From NCBI GenBank assembly GCA_035551455.1, contig DASZMZ010000142.1:31238-95237 (forward strand): 64,000 nt of DNA, given 5' to 3'. Each line of letters opens with the position of its first letter. The first letter of the stretch is position 1. The position numbers and the translations under genes were made by a program. This document shows, piece by piece, positions 1 through 9,210 of this stretch. The DNA is from Sulfopaludibacter sp035551455. GTDB lineage: Bacteria > Acidobacteriota > Terriglobia > Bryobacterales > Bryobacteraceae. Below the pieces are notes generated by a model, which made no database searches, was not told where the DNA came from, and saw only the letters and a list, made by a program, of their open reading frames with translations.

Positions 1-1920
1 CCATTCGAAACCGAGTCGGCGCGCCCCTCCCTCCATCGTTACCGTGCCGGCGTGGCGCTCGGCGGGCCACTCGTCCACGACCGCACGTTCTATTACGCGG
101 CCTTCGAGCAGGAACACAGCCGTTCGTTGGAGGATGCGTTTATCAGTCCGAGCCTGGCCTCCGCCATCAATCGTATTCTGGCCAGTGGGGCCTATCCGTT
201 CCTTCCGGTTCGTCGGATCAGTGACAATTTCTTCCCCGCGGCGCGCGCCGAAACCGAAGCCTCCGCGAAGGTCAATCACCAGCTCTCCACGCGCAATTCG
301 CTGATGCTGCGCTACGCCTTCACCAACAATCGCGAGGCCGGCGATGGCTTCAATACGGCTGGCTGGACCGATCCTAGCGCGCGCGGTAGCAGCTTTACGA
401 GGGACAACGCCGTGGTCGGGTCGTTCACTACGGCCTTCAGTCCGGTAACTGTAGGCGATTTCCGCTTTCAGTTGGCCGACCGTACCGCCGTCCTGCGCAC
501 CAACGACGCCACGGGCGCCGGGATGGAGATCGCGGGCTTGGTGAATTTCGGCCGTCCTTACCAGGGCAATGGCCGCCGCAACGAGCAGCACGACCAGGCC
601 ACATATACCTGGTCGCGAGCTGAAGGCCGCCATTTATGGAAGGCGGGAGTCGCCTTGAATCGAGTCCACCTGGACGCCGCCATGGCCGACGGATTCGGCG
701 CCACCTGGATCTTCGCGGATCTGGCTTCTTTCGCCGCCGGGCAGCCCAGCCAGGTGCGCCAGACTTTCGGACAGGTAGGCACCAACTACGCCGTGCAAAC
801 CATCGGTGCCTTCGTGCAGGACCACTGGAGCCTGTCCCGCAACCTCACCGTCGACTACGGCATGCGCTACGACGTCGAGCGCTTGCCCGCGCCGCTCCGG
901 ACCGACGCCAACAACGTCAGTCCGCGCGCCGGAATTGCCTGGCATCCGGCGGCCGGATGGGTCTTGCGCGCCGGATACGGCATTTTCTTCGATCGCTACG
1001 TCCTGGCTAGTTTGAATCAGCCGCTGCAGGTGAACGGCGTGCAGGCCTTCGAGCAAGTGTTCGGGCCGTCGCTCCTTCCTGTGCTGCCGTCCATCTATCG
1101 GACCGATCCGCGCATGGCGACGCCGTACAGCCAACAGAGCAGCTTCGCCGTAGAGCGCCTCATCGCACACGACCTTACCGCGACGGCCAGCTTTCAATCC
1201 GTACGCGGCACGAAACTGGCACGGACCCGCAACGTCAACTACCTGGGCGCGCTCGACCCGCGGTATGCCGACATTTTCCAGCTCGAAGATTCGGCGGCCT
1301 CGCGCTACCAGGGCGTCAGTTTCACGGTGAATCGCCGCATGGCCGATGAGTTCGAGTTCTCCGCCAGCTACACGCTCTCCAAGACCTACGACAACGCTTC
1401 GGACTTCGATGAACAGCCGCTGAATCCCTTTGCTCTGGGTCCGGAATGGGCTGTTTCGCGGCAGCAGCAACAACAGCGGGTGGTCGCCAATGCGCTGTGG
1501 GAAGTACCGATCGGCGATGAAGAACTGGGAAAGCCGCCCACCGACAATTGGGTCACCAAAATCTTCGGCCACATCGAACTGGCTCCCATCTTCACGCTGG
1601 GGAGTGGCCGTCCCGTGAATCCGCTGACGGGCGTGGATACGTACGGTACCCATGCGTATCCCCTGTCGGCTCGTCCTGCCGGCTTCGGACGCAATTCGCT
1701 GCGGACGCCTCTGCTGGCGAACATGGATTTCCGGGTGCTGAAGTTCTTCCCTCTGGCGTTTTCGAAGACTGCGCATATTGACCTGGTCGCGGAAGCCTTC
1801 AACCTGCTCAATCGTGCCAACGTTTCGCAGATCAATCCGGTCGTCGGCCCGGGATTCCTTCAGCCGCTGGCCGGATCCGGCGCGCGCCAGATCCAATTTT
1901 CGCTGGATTTTGAGTGGTAG
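1..1920 (+). CDS. TonB-dependent receptor, Oar-like, C-terminal part
   Basis: The reading frame is open from base 1, so this is the 639-residue C-terminal portion of a longer outer-membrane protein whose start lies outside the window. The visible part is beta-barrel-like: alternating aromatic and polar residues, repeated motifs such as YGMRYDVE, and a final FSLDFEW ending on an aromatic residue, as expected for an outer-membrane barrel. Acidobacterial Oar-type receptors normally carry an N-terminal carboxypeptidase-regulatory-like domain and a plug; these would be upstream and cannot be checked. The substrate is unknown. The family assignment is good, a specific function is not supportable. 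Confidence 0.8.
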   Translation, partial: PFETESARPSLHRYRAGVALGGPLVHDRTFYYAAFEQEHSRSLEDAFISPSLASAINRILASGAYPFLPVRRISDNFFPAARAETEASAKVNHQLSTRNSLMLRYAFTNNREAGDGFNTAGWTDPSARGSSFTRDNAVVGSFTTAFSPVTVGDFRFQLADRTAVLRTNDATGAGMEIAGLVNFGRPYQGNGRRNEQHDQATYTWSRAEGRHLWKAGVALNRVHLDAAMADGFGATWIFADLASFAAGQPSQVRQTFGQVGTNYAVQTIGAFVQDHWSLSRNLTVDYGMRYDVERLPAPLRTDANNVSPRAGIAWHPAAGWVLRAGYGIFFDRYVLASLNQPLQVNGVQAFEQVFGPSLLPVLPSIYRTDPRMATPYSQQSSFAVERLIAHDLTATASFQSVRGTKLARTRNVNYLGALDPRYADIFQLEDSAASRYQGVSFTVNRRMADEFEFSASYTLSKTYDNASDFDEQPLNPFALGPEWAVSRQQQQQRVVANALWEVPIGDEELGKPPTDNWVTKIFGHIELAPIFTLGSGRPVNPLTGVDTYGTHAYPLSARPAGFGRNSLRTPLLANMDFRVLKFFPLAFSKTAHIDLVAEAFNLLNRANVSQINPVVGPGFLQPLAGSGARQIQFSLDFEW

Positions 1921-1934
1921 GCCCGCATTGGAGT

Positions 1935-1940
1935 TACAAT
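1935..1940 (+). promoter_or_regulatory. possible -10 box upstream of the SulP gene
   Basis: TACAAT sits 62 bases before the SulP start and just after the receptor stop. No convincing -35 element is present, so this is only a candidate. Confidence 0.3.
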
Positions 1941-2002
1941 AGCTGTTGAAAGTTCCCACAGCAGGCCAATAACAATTTGAATTTGACCAGGCGGGGTGCG
2001 GA

Positions 2003-3676
2003 ATGAGACTTCCCCTTCCCGCGTTCGAGGACTTGGTCCCTAAGTCCATTGTTTGTCTGCGGAATTACGACCGCCAGACCTTTCTTCACGACCTGACCGC
2101 CGGAGTTACCGTCGGCTTGGTTGCCCTTCCTTTGGCCATGGCGTTTGCCATCGCATCCGGTGTGCCGCCGCAGGCCGGCCTGTATTGCGCGGTCATCGCC
2201 GGCTTCATCATCTCCGCGCTGGGCGGATCGAACACGCAGATCGGCGGACCCACGGGCGCATTCGTGGTGGTCGTCGCCGGCATCATCGCCAAGCACGGCG
2301 TGGACGGTCTGATGACGGTGACGCTCATGGCGGGCGTCCTGCTGGTGATTCTCGGAATTACCGGGATGGGCGCCGTGATTCAATATATTCCGCGACCCGT
2401 AGTGATCGGCTTTACCAACGGGATCGCCGTGCTGATCGCCAGTACGCAAATCAAGGATTTCTTCGGACTGCACATCGATAAAGTGCCCGGCGAATTCGTG
2501 CAGCGTATGGCCGTGATCGCCGAGCATTGGGAGACGCTGGACCCGGTCACCACGGCGGTGGCGGGCATCTCGCTGGCCGTCATCATTCTGCTGCGGCGCG
2601 TGAGTCCGCGCATTCCCGGATCGGTGGTCGCGCTGCTGGGCGCCACGGTGGTGGCTGCTGCGTTCGGTCTGAAACTCGACACCATCAAGACTCACTTTGG
2701 CGGCATTCCCAGCGGCCTGCCTCACTTCAGCGTGCCCAATTTCCATTGGAATCTGGTGCTGCCGCTGCTGTCGCCGGCCATGACCGTGGCCATGCTGGGC
2801 GCCATCGAATCGCTCCTCTCCGCCGTGGTGAGCGACCGCATGAGCGGAGATCAGCACAATCCCAACGTGGAACTGGTGGCCCAGGGCATCGCCAATATCC
2901 TTTCGCCGGTGGCCGGCGGACTCCCCGCCACGGGCGCCATCGCACGCACCGCAACCAATATCCGCGCCGGAGGCCGCACGCCGGTCGCCGGCATGATTCA
3001 CGCCGCGGTGCTGGCCATTATTCTGCTGGCCGCCGCGCCGCTGGCCGGGCACATTCCGCTCGGCGTACTGGCCGCCATTCTGATGACCGTCGCTTACAAC
3101 ATGGGCGAATGGCACGAGATCCCCGAGATTTTGCGACTGGGCTGGTCCAGCGGCACGGTGTGGGCCGTGACGTTCGCACTTACCGTGCTGGCCGACCTTA
3201 CGGTGGCCGTGCAGGCGGGCATGATTCTGGCCGTGCTCATTTTCATCCGCAAAGTGACCATGACCACCACCATCACGCGCGTCACCGATGAAGATATCGC
3301 CAGCGGCCGCAAGCACAGCCTGCAACTTCACCAGGTGCCCGAACATGTGGCCATCTTCCGTGTCCACGGTCCGTTCCTTTTCGGCTCCACGCAGAAACTG
3401 GCGCTGATCGAACGCGAGATTCCAACGCTTCCCAATGTGATCATTCTGCGTCTGCGCAACATGACGGCCATCGACAGTACCGGTCTGAAGGCGCTCCAGA
3501 GTGTTGCTGACCAGATTCGCAACAGCGGCCGCCACGTGATTCTTTGCGGCATGCGGCCGCAGCCCCGGCAGATGATGCGGCGCGGCGATTTCCGCGCCCA
3601 TCTGGGCGAAGGCAATATCTGTCACAGCGTCCGCGAAGCGTTGGCCAGGGCGCGGGAGTTACAAGAAGTCAATTAA
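2003..3676 (+). CDS. SulP family anion permease with STAS domain
   Basis: A 557-residue inner-membrane transporter of the SulP/SLC26 family, which moves sulfate, bicarbonate or other anions. The first roughly 430 residues are strongly hydrophobic with glycine-rich helices and the family-typical GVPPQAGLY and GGPTGAF segments near residues 53-90. The C-terminal cytoplasmic STAS domain contains IDSTGL at about residue 490. Length and architecture match bacterial SulP proteins. The substrate cannot be read from sequence; no sulfate-assimilation or carbonic-anhydrase gene lies beside it, and malate dehydrogenase follows with its own promoter box. Confidence 0.9.
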   Translation: MRLPLPAFEDLVPKSIVCLRNYDRQTFLHDLTAGVTVGLVALPLAMAFAIASGVPPQAGLYCAVIAGFIISALGGSNTQIGGPTGAFVVVVAGIIAKHGVDGLMTVTLMAGVLLVILGITGMGAVIQYIPRPVVIGFTNGIAVLIASTQIKDFFGLHIDKVPGEFVQRMAVIAEHWETLDPVTTAVAGISLAVIILLRRVSPRIPGSVVALLGATVVAAAFGLKLDTIKTHFGGIPSGLPHFSVPNFHWNLVLPLLSPAMTVAMLGAIESLLSAVVSDRMSGDQHNPNVELVAQGIANILSPVAGGLPATGAIARTATNIRAGGRTPVAGMIHAAVLAIILLAAAPLAGHIPLGVLAAILMTVAYNMGEWHEIPEILRLGWSSGTVWAVTFALTVLADLTVAVQAGMILAVLIFIRKVTMTTTITRVTDEDIASGRKHSLQLHQVPEHVAIFRVHGPFLFGSTQKLALIEREIPTLPNVIILRLRNMTAIDSTGLKALQSVADQIRNSGRHVILCGMRPQPRQMMRRGDFRAHLGEGNICHSVREALARARELQEVN

Positions 3677-3684
3677 GGCCCTGA

Positions 3685-3690
3685 TATAAT
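3685..3690 (+). promoter_or_regulatory. -10 box of malate dehydrogenase promoter
   Basis: A perfect TATAAT lies 36 bases before the mdh start codon and overlaps nothing upstream (the SulP stop is at 3674-3676). The -35 region is weak, TTACAA at 3659-3664 with a long spacer. An AGGAG ribosome-binding site at 3716-3720 follows. Confidence 0.5.
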
Positions 3691-3726
3691 CGAAACGTCT
3701 ATTTCCCCAGAAATAAGGAGCTTGCT

Positions 3727-4656
3727 TTGCGAAATAAAGTCACCGTTGTGGGTGCCGGAAACGTCGGCGCCAATTGCGCCGTGCGCATAGCCGATAAGGA
3801 ACTCGCCGATGTCGTCCTCGTGGACGTAGTAGAGGGTGTTCCCCAGGGCAAGGGGCTTGATCTGCTCCAATCCGGTCCTGTCCAGGGCTACGATGTGATG
3901 GTCACGGGCGCTAACGATTACGAGCCCACGGCCAATTCCGATATCGCCATCATCACCGCCGGCTTCCCGCGGAAGCCCGGCATGAGCCGCGACGATTTGT
4001 TGATGGCCAATTACGATGTGGTGAGGACCGCTACCGAGCAGGTGGCCAAGTACTCGCCCAATTGCATCATCATCGTGGTGACCAATCCGCTGGATGCCAT
4101 GGCGCAGGCTGCCTACTGGGTATCCAAGTTCCCCAAGAATCGCGTGGTGGGTATGGCCGGCGTGTTGGATAGCGCCCGCTTCCGCACCTTCATCGCCATG
4201 GAGTTGAAAGTCTCCGTGGAGAACGTGACCGGCGTCGTCATGGGCGGCCACGGCGACACCATGGTGCCGGTGGTGCGGCTCAGCAACGTTTCTGGTATTC
4301 CGCTCACCGAGTTGATGGACCAGGCGACCATCGACAAGATTGTGGACCGCACGCGCAACGGCGGCGCCGAAATCGTGAAGTACCTGAAGACCGGCAGCGC
4401 CTACTATGCCCCGTCCGCCGCGGCTGTCGAGATGGCCGAATCGATTCTGAAGGACAAGAAGAAGGTCCTACCGTGCGCCGCGTACCTGGAAGGCGAATAC
4501 GGCATCAACGGTCTCTTCGTCGGCGTCCCGGTGAAACTGGGTTCGGCGGGTATCGAGAAGATCTACGAACTCAAGCTCACGGACGAAGAACAGTCCATGC
4601 TGAAGAAGAGCGCCGATTCCGTGCAGGAGTTGGTGGACGTTCTGAAGAAGAAGTAA
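3727..4656 (+). CDS. mdh: malate dehydrogenase, lactate-dehydrogenase-like type
   Basis: NAD-dependent oxidation of malate to oxaloacetate in the TCA cycle, cytoplasmic. At 309 residues it has the length of the LDH-like MDH family. Visible landmarks: nucleotide-binding GAGNVG at 9-14, an acidic residue at 33 at the end of beta-2 that favours NAD, substrate arginines 82 and 88 in PRKPGMSR, N120, R151 in LDSARFR, and catalytic H175 in GGHGDTMVP. The start is TTG, chosen because the dinucleotide fold begins immediately and AGGAG lies six bases upstream. It is transcribed alone from the box at 3685. Confidence 0.96.
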   Translation: MRNKVTVVGAGNVGANCAVRIADKELADVVLVDVVEGVPQGKGLDLLQSGPVQGYDVMVTGANDYEPTANSDIAIITAGFPRKPGMSRDDLLMANYDVVRTATEQVAKYSPNCIIIVVTNPLDAMAQAAYWVSKFPKNRVVGMAGVLDSARFRTFIAMELKVSVENVTGVVMGGHGDTMVPVVRLSNVSGIPLTELMDQATIDKIVDRTRNGGAEIVKYLKTGSAYYAPSAAAVEMAESILKDKKKVLPCAAYLEGEYGINGLFVGVPVKLGSAGIEKIYELKLTDEEQSMLKKSADSVQELVDVLKKK

Positions 4657-4704
4657 CGCCTATCGAGCGGCGCTCGGTCCTGCGGGATAGTCGATAATCA
4701 GACT

Positions 4705-4922
4705 ATGGATGAGCGGGAAATGCTGCGCCATTGGGTGAAACGTGGAAAGCGGCCGGCCCGGAACTCGCGGCGATTCGCAAACGTGAGGCCCGGGAAGCCG
4801 ATAACCTGAAGGTCCTGGCGGTACTGGAAGGCGCGTTCAATCACGCGCTGCGAACGTTGCCGCCTCGCCCTTCCTCGGGCATGGTGGAGATGCAGATGTG
4901 GCTGTCTAAGCTAGATCGCTGA
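4705..4922 (+). pseudogene. small hypothetical gene with probable one-base frameshift
   Basis: An ATG at 4705 opens MDEREMLRHWV and then runs into poor sequence. Shifting frame near 4735 gives ETWKAAGPELAAIRKRE and on to a stop at 4920-4922, a charged helical composition that continues naturally from the first segment. Joined, the product would be about 72 residues. A GATAAT box ends six bases before the ATG, so the gene looks intended. Either one G has been lost in the run at 4731-4736 or this is a sequencing or assembly error. No function is recognised. Confidence 0.5.
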
Positions 4923-4994
4923 TCGATCTCTTTGCAACTGCCGCCGAACTTCAGACCTTTCCGCAAGTGTGCCAGAATCCATAGAGGTGATGGC

Positions 4995-6188
4995 ATGCAT
5001 CGACTAAACTACGCTCTGATACTGCTCTTTTGCCTTCCGGCCTCCGGCCTTGCCCAGGATTACGTAGGCTCCGCGCAGTGCAAGACCTGCCATCCGGCGG
5101 TTTACGCCCGCTGGAGCAAGACGCGTATGGCCAACGTCGTCCGCGATCCCAAAATCCACCCCGACGCCATCCTCCCCGACCTCTCCAAGCCCGATCCACT
5201 TGTAAAATTCACCAAAGACGATATCGCCTTCGTCTATGGCAGCAAGTGGAAGCAGCGCTACTTCACTAAAAAGGGCGACGACTACTACGTTCTGGGCGCG
5301 CAATGGGACATCACCCATCAGGTCTGGCGTCCCTACCACGTCGCGCCGAATACCGATTGGTGGGTGCGCTTCTACCCGGAGGACAATATGCAGCGGCCTA
5401 CCGGACCGCTGTGCGATGGCTGCCACTCCGTCAATTACAACGTGCAGACCAAGACTGTGACCGAATGGAATGTCGGCTGTGAGAAGTGCCACGGTCCAGG
5501 CGCCGCGCACGCGCGCCAGCCGTCGCGATCGAACATCGTGAACCCGGCGCGCCTCTCCACCCTCCAGGCTACCGACGTCTGCCTGCAATGCCACTCGCAG
5601 GGCCGTCCGACTAGCGGCCCCATCAACGGCCGGTATTACGATTGGCCGGTGGGCTTCCACGTCGGGATGGACCTGAAGAACTTCTGGACGCTCGAAGAGC
5701 ACAAGCTCGGGGAACTCTCGTTCACTCATTTCCCCGACGGCACGGCGCACAAGAATCGCATGCAGGGCAACGATTTCGTGGAAAGCCAGATGTACACACA
5801 CGGCGTGAGTTGCTATAGCTGCCACGACGTCCACGGTACGGAGAATGACGCCGACCTGCTCAAACCGGCGAGCGTGATGTGCCTGGAATGTCACGGCCCC
5901 AACTCGCCGAACGGCCCGCGCGCGCCCACCATCGAGGCGCACACGCACCACAAGGCCGGCAGCACGGGCAACGAGTGCGTCGCCTGCCACATGCCGAAAA
6001 TCGAGCAGACCATCGCCGACGTCAACGTCCGCAGCCACACCTTCCGCTTCGTGCCGCCCAGCGAGACCGACGCCCTGAAGATTCCGAACGCCTGCAACGT
6101 CTGCCACTCGGACAAATCCACCCAGTGGTCGGGCGACGCGCTGAAGACCTGGACCAACTTTTCTCAGTGGCGCGTAGGACAACGCTAG
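4995..6188 (+). CDS. octahaem c-type cytochrome, cytochrome c554-like
   Basis: A 397-residue exported multihaem protein. I chose the ATG at 4995 because it opens a clean signal peptide (MHRLNYALILLFCLPASGLA) and has GAGGTGA just upstream; longer versions put non-signal residues in front. Eight CxxCH haem sites are visible: CKTCH at 29-33, then CDGCH, CEKCH, CLQCH, CYSCH, CLECH, CVACH and CNVCH. The spacing resembles the cytochrome c554/NrfA-like multihaem group, but no catalytic motif of nitrite or hydroxylamine enzymes could be assigned. A role in periplasmic electron transfer is inferred. It converges on the ABC permease gene with an 8-base gap. Confidence 0.88.
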   Translation: MHRLNYALILLFCLPASGLAQDYVGSAQCKTCHPAVYARWSKTRMANVVRDPKIHPDAILPDLSKPDPLVKFTKDDIAFVYGSKWKQRYFTKKGDDYYVLGAQWDITHQVWRPYHVAPNTDWWVRFYPEDNMQRPTGPLCDGCHSVNYNVQTKTVTEWNVGCEKCHGPGAAHARQPSRSNIVNPARLSTLQATDVCLQCHSQGRPTSGPINGRYYDWPVGFHVGMDLKNFWTLEEHKLGELSFTHFPDGTAHKNRMQGNDFVESQMYTHGVSCYSCHDVHGTENDADLLKPASVMCLECHGPNSPNGPRAPTIEAHTHHKAGSTGNECVACHMPKIEQTIADVNVRSHTFRFVPPSETDALKIPNACNVCHSDKSTQWSGDALKTWTNFSQWRVGQR

Positions 6189-6196
6189 TAGACCGG

Positions 6197-7798
6197 CTAC
6201 CCTGAAATCACAGGGCCCTCGCCCTGTGACAGTTCCTGAAGTATCTGCTCGCGCCGATAGCGCGTCGTATTCACCGTCGATTCCAGCGAGAACCAGTACA
6301 GCAGCGCGCCGATTGCCGCCGCCAGAATCATCACCAGCCAGAATGCCAGCTCGCTGTTGAAGGCATACCGCGCCAAATACGCCAGCACCACCGGCAGCAG
6401 CGCTACCGGATAGAACAGCACCACCAGCCCCTGAAACCGGCTGGATGAGCCGCCCTGCGAGACGCGCTCGGCATGCAGCGGACGCGGGTAATGCACGGAC
6501 GCCATGTTCCCGATGCTCATCAGGTAAACGGAACAGACCCCGATCACCACCACGGTCTCCAGCCATTCCTGCCAGCCGCTCAGCATCCCCAGCGCCAGCG
6601 TGATGCCGGTGAGCAGCGCCACTTCCAGATAGATGAAGACCAATGCCGCGACATTCTTCGCCACAAAGACCGAGGCCACCGGCTGCGGCGCCGCGAAGTA
6701 GAGAGACGCCGCCGAACGGTCGAAGCCCAGACAGTTCCAGTAAGTCACCTGACCCAGTAGAAACATCGAGTAGCCGCAGACCACGGTCAGAAAGTACTGC
6801 GCCGTGACGCCGTGCCGGTCTCCATGCCGTCCAATCACCATGGGCATCCACATCATCAGGCCGAAGGTGAAGCCCATCACGAAGACCATACGGAATCGCG
6901 GCGTGCGCACCAGCGTGCGCAATTCCTTTTCCACCAGAGCGGCCAGCGGGTCGCGCCAGAAGAGGCCCGGCAGCCGGTAGAATCGATCGCTCAGCGGCGG
7001 TCGAGTGCTCTTCCGCGCCAGCGGAGTTGCCTGCGCCGCCACCGGATCGTAGCGCAGACCGCGTTCGAATTGCGAGCGTCCAAACCAGCCGGCCAGCACG
7101 GTCCACGCCGCCAGTGCCAATAGCGACGCCAAGGTCGATTCATGCAGCGCGGCGTGCGCCGCGGCCGTCCAGGGGAGTCCGAAGGTCCGTATCGCCGGAG
7201 CCGCGGGCCCCAGAGACTTCAGCGTGACGCCCGACTCCATCAGCAGACGCGGCACCATCCACACGCACACCAGCACCACCGCCATGAATTCCCGGACCTT
7301 GCGCCGCGCCAGCAGCCGCTCCAGAATACTGCGCAGACCCGACGAGCACAGCAGATTGCAGACCGCGAAAATCGCCAGTGCCGTCACCACGCGCGGCGCC
7401 GCCTGCCAGCCGTTCACCGGATTGCCAATCAGTCCCGCGCCGATTCCCGTTAGCAGAATCAGAATCTCCAGGCCCGTGGTGATGCGCAGCAGCACGTCCA
7501 CCACGAACAGCTTTCCGTGCGGAATGGGATAGGCCAGGAGTTTCCGCATATCCAGTGACGAGCCCATACTGGCCGAAAGAATCGGCACCAGTTGCCAGTA
7601 GAAACAGGCCAGCAGCAAGCCGATCGGCAGGTTATACGAGAGCAGCGCCGGACTGGCGTGCGACGTCCAGAACCAGGCTCCAATCGCGCCCACCGTCCAC
7701 AGGCAATACCAGAGCAGCGACGCCAGAAGGGTCATCAGGCGTCCGCGCCCGCCCAGGTGCATGCTCAACCATTGCGCGCGCAGAAGTGCCGCAATCAT
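6197..7798 (-). CDS. ABC transporter permease
   Basis: A 533-residue integral membrane protein. Its ATG at 7798 overlaps the TGA of the ATPase gene (ATGA, 7795-7798), so the two are translationally coupled and almost certainly form one exporter. Several hydrophobic stretches run along the protein, including LLASLLWYCLWTVGAIGAWF near the N terminus and VALLPVVLAYLARYAF near the C terminus. Similar large ABC-2-like permeases occur next to single ATPases in Acidobacteriota. The cargo is unknown. The 3' end encodes a short inverted repeat (TCACAGGG/CCCTGTGA around 6208-6229) that may help end transcription. Confidence 0.8.
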   Translation of the reverse strand: MIAALLRAQWLSMHLGGRGRLMTLLASLLWYCLWTVGAIGAWFWTSHASPALLSYNLPIGLLLACFYWQLVPILSASMGSSLDMRKLLAYPIPHGKLFVVDVLLRITTGLEILILLTGIGAGLIGNPVNGWQAAPRVVTALAIFAVCNLLCSSGLRSILERLLARRKVREFMAVVLVCVWMVPRLLMESGVTLKSLGPAAPAIRTFGLPWTAAAHAALHESTLASLLALAAWTVLAGWFGRSQFERGLRYDPVAAQATPLARKSTRPPLSDRFYRLPGLFWRDPLAALVEKELRTLVRTPRFRMVFVMGFTFGLMMWMPMVIGRHGDRHGVTAQYFLTVVCGYSMFLLGQVTYWNCLGFDRSAASLYFAAPQPVASVFVAKNVAALVFIYLEVALLTGITLALGMLSGWQEWLETVVVIGVCSVYLMSIGNMASVHYPRPLHAERVSQGGSSSRFQGLVVLFYPVALLPVVLAYLARYAFNSELAFWLVMILAAAIGALLYWFSLESTVNTTRYRREQILQELSQGEGPVISG

Positions 7799-8544
7799 AG
7801 CCAGTCCAGCCGCTCCGTCATCTGCGTGCCGCCCACCACGCGCACGAAAGCGTCCTCCAGCGATTCGCCGCCGGCGCGCAATTCGTCCAGCGTGCCCGCG
7901 GTGACGATTCGGCCGTGATCGATAATGGCCACCTGATCGCACAGCCGCTCCACCACTTCCAGCACGTGCGTGGTCAGGAAAATCGTAGCGCCGTGCGCCA
8001 CCTGGTCGTTCAGAATGTCCTTCATCAGGCGCGCGCCCACCGCGTCCACGCCCTCGAACGGCTCGTCCATCAGGAATAACTCGGGATGGTGGATCAGCGA
8101 CGCGGCCATGGCGACGCGCTTGCGCATGCCTTTGGAGTACTCGCCGATAATCTTGCGATCGTTCTCCAGTTGGAAAAGCTCCAGCAGGTCGCGTCCACGC
8201 GCGGCGCTGGTGGCCCGATCGAGCCCGTACATCCGGCCCACGAATTCCAGATACTCCGCGCCCGTGAGCCGGTCAAAGAGCAGCGATTCGTCAGGCACCA
8301 GGCCGATGTGCCGCTTGATCTCCAGTTCCTGCGCCGGCAGCATCATGCCCAGAATTTCGATGGTGCCGCTATCGGCCGGAATCAAGCCGGTCAACATGCG
8401 GATGGTGGTGGATTTGCCCGCGCCGTTCGGTCCCAGAAAGCCGAAGAACGAGCCGCGCGGAATCTCCAGATTCACGCCGTCCACCGCGGGCTTTGAACCG
8501 TACGACTTCCTGAGTTCGCGGACCAGAATCGCGGGCGATGACAT
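7795..8544 (-). CDS. ABC transporter ATP-binding protein
   Basis: A 249-residue ATPase subunit. Walker A is GPNGAGKST at 38-46, the signature region is YSKGMRKR at 136-143 (the usual LSGGQ replaced by YSKGM, as in ABC-2 and drug-export ATPases), and Walker B is LFLMDEP with D160/E161. It energises the permease encoded immediately downstream. Its start overlaps the stop of the upstream methyltransferase by one base (TAATG), so methyltransferase, ATPase and permease read as one tightly coupled message. Confidence 0.93.
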   Translation of the reverse strand: MSSPAILVRELRKSYGSKPAVDGVNLEIPRGSFFGFLGPNGAGKSTTIRMLTGLIPADSGTIEILGMMLPAQELEIKRHIGLVPDESLLFDRLTGAEYLEFVGRMYGLDRATSAARGRDLLELFQLENDRKIIGEYSKGMRKRVAMAASLIHHPELFLMDEPFEGVDAVGARLMKDILNDQVAHGATIFLTTHVLEVVERLCDQVAIIDHGRIVTAGTLDELRAGGESLEDAFVRVVGGTQMTERLDWL

Positions 8545-9203
8545 TAGTTTTTTCGAAAGATCAGAATGTGCTGCCGGGGCAGATTCTCTTTCACCTGATC
8601 CAGGCGGTACCCTTCCGGCTCCAGTTCGGCCTTGACTTGCTCCACAGTCATTTTATGCTCAGGCCGTATGGGCACCGTTGGGTCCTCGCCGCGATATTCC
8701 AGCAGCACCAGGCGGCCGTCCGGCTTCAACGCCTCGCGAATGTGGCGCAGCATCTTCTGCGGTTCGGAAAACTCGTGGTACACATCCACCAGCAGCACCA
8801 GGTCCACGCTGGCCGCCGGAAGCTTTGGATCGTCGATCTGCCCGAGGACCGGCTCCACATTGGCCACCTTCTGCTTCTTCAGGTTTTCACCGAGGAGTTC
8901 CAGCATGCGCTGTTGAATGTCCACGGCGAAGACCTTGCCGGAAGGCCCCACCAGACGCGCCATCCGGAGCGTCATGTAGCCCGACCCGGCGCCGATATCG
9001 GCCACCGAGCTGCCCTTGGCGATGCCGATGGCCTTCAGCGCTTCGTCGGGCCGTTCTTCACTTTCCCGCTCGGGCCGCGTCAGCCAGTCGGCGCCGCCCG
9101 CCCCCATCACTCCGGCGTACTTGCGGCCGGTAATGGGATGAACGCCTTGCGCCCATGTGGAGGAGGCAAGCAGAAACAGGAGGGCGCAAAGGCTGCGTCG
9201 CAT
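8544..9203 (-). CDS. exported class I SAM-dependent methyltransferase
   Basis: 219 residues. The SAM-binding motif I is VADIGAGSGY at 68-77, followed by an acidic residue at the end of beta-2 (FAVDIQQ) and a motif resembling VDLVLLVDVYHEF. The first 19 residues (MRRSLCALLFLLASSTWAQ) form a convincing signal peptide, unusual for an enzyme that needs cytoplasmic SAM. Secreted methyltransferases of this type are seen repeatedly in Acidobacteriota and Planctomycetes annotations, but their substrates are not known to me. It lies between a peptidase gene and an ABC exporter with 7-base and 1-base junctions. Confidence 0.82.
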   Translation of the reverse strand: MRRSLCALLFLLASSTWAQGVHPITGRKYAGVMGAGGADWLTRPERESEERPDEALKAIGIAKGSSVADIGAGSGYMTLRMARLVGPSGKVFAVDIQQRMLELLGENLKKQKVANVEPVLGQIDDPKLPAASVDLVLLVDVYHEFSEPQKMLRHIREALKPDGRLVLLEYRGEDPTVPIRPEHKMTVEQVKAELEPEGYRLDQVKENLPRQHILIFRKN

Positions 9204-9210
9204 GGTCTAC

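Noticed and set aside
634..2049. Long minus-strand reading frame opposite the receptor gene
   Set aside because: It is an antisense frame of a GC-rich gene; composition is rich in R, G, H with no domain, and the plus strand encodes a recognisable barrel.
1934..3625. 563-codon minus-strand frame opposite the SulP gene
   Set aside because: Histidine- and glycine-rich antisense text covering a clear transporter; no motif or ribosome site.
5004..6196. Minus-strand frame opposite the octahaem cytochrome
   Set aside because: The plus strand has eight CxxCH motifs and a signal peptide; the antisense has no recognisable content.
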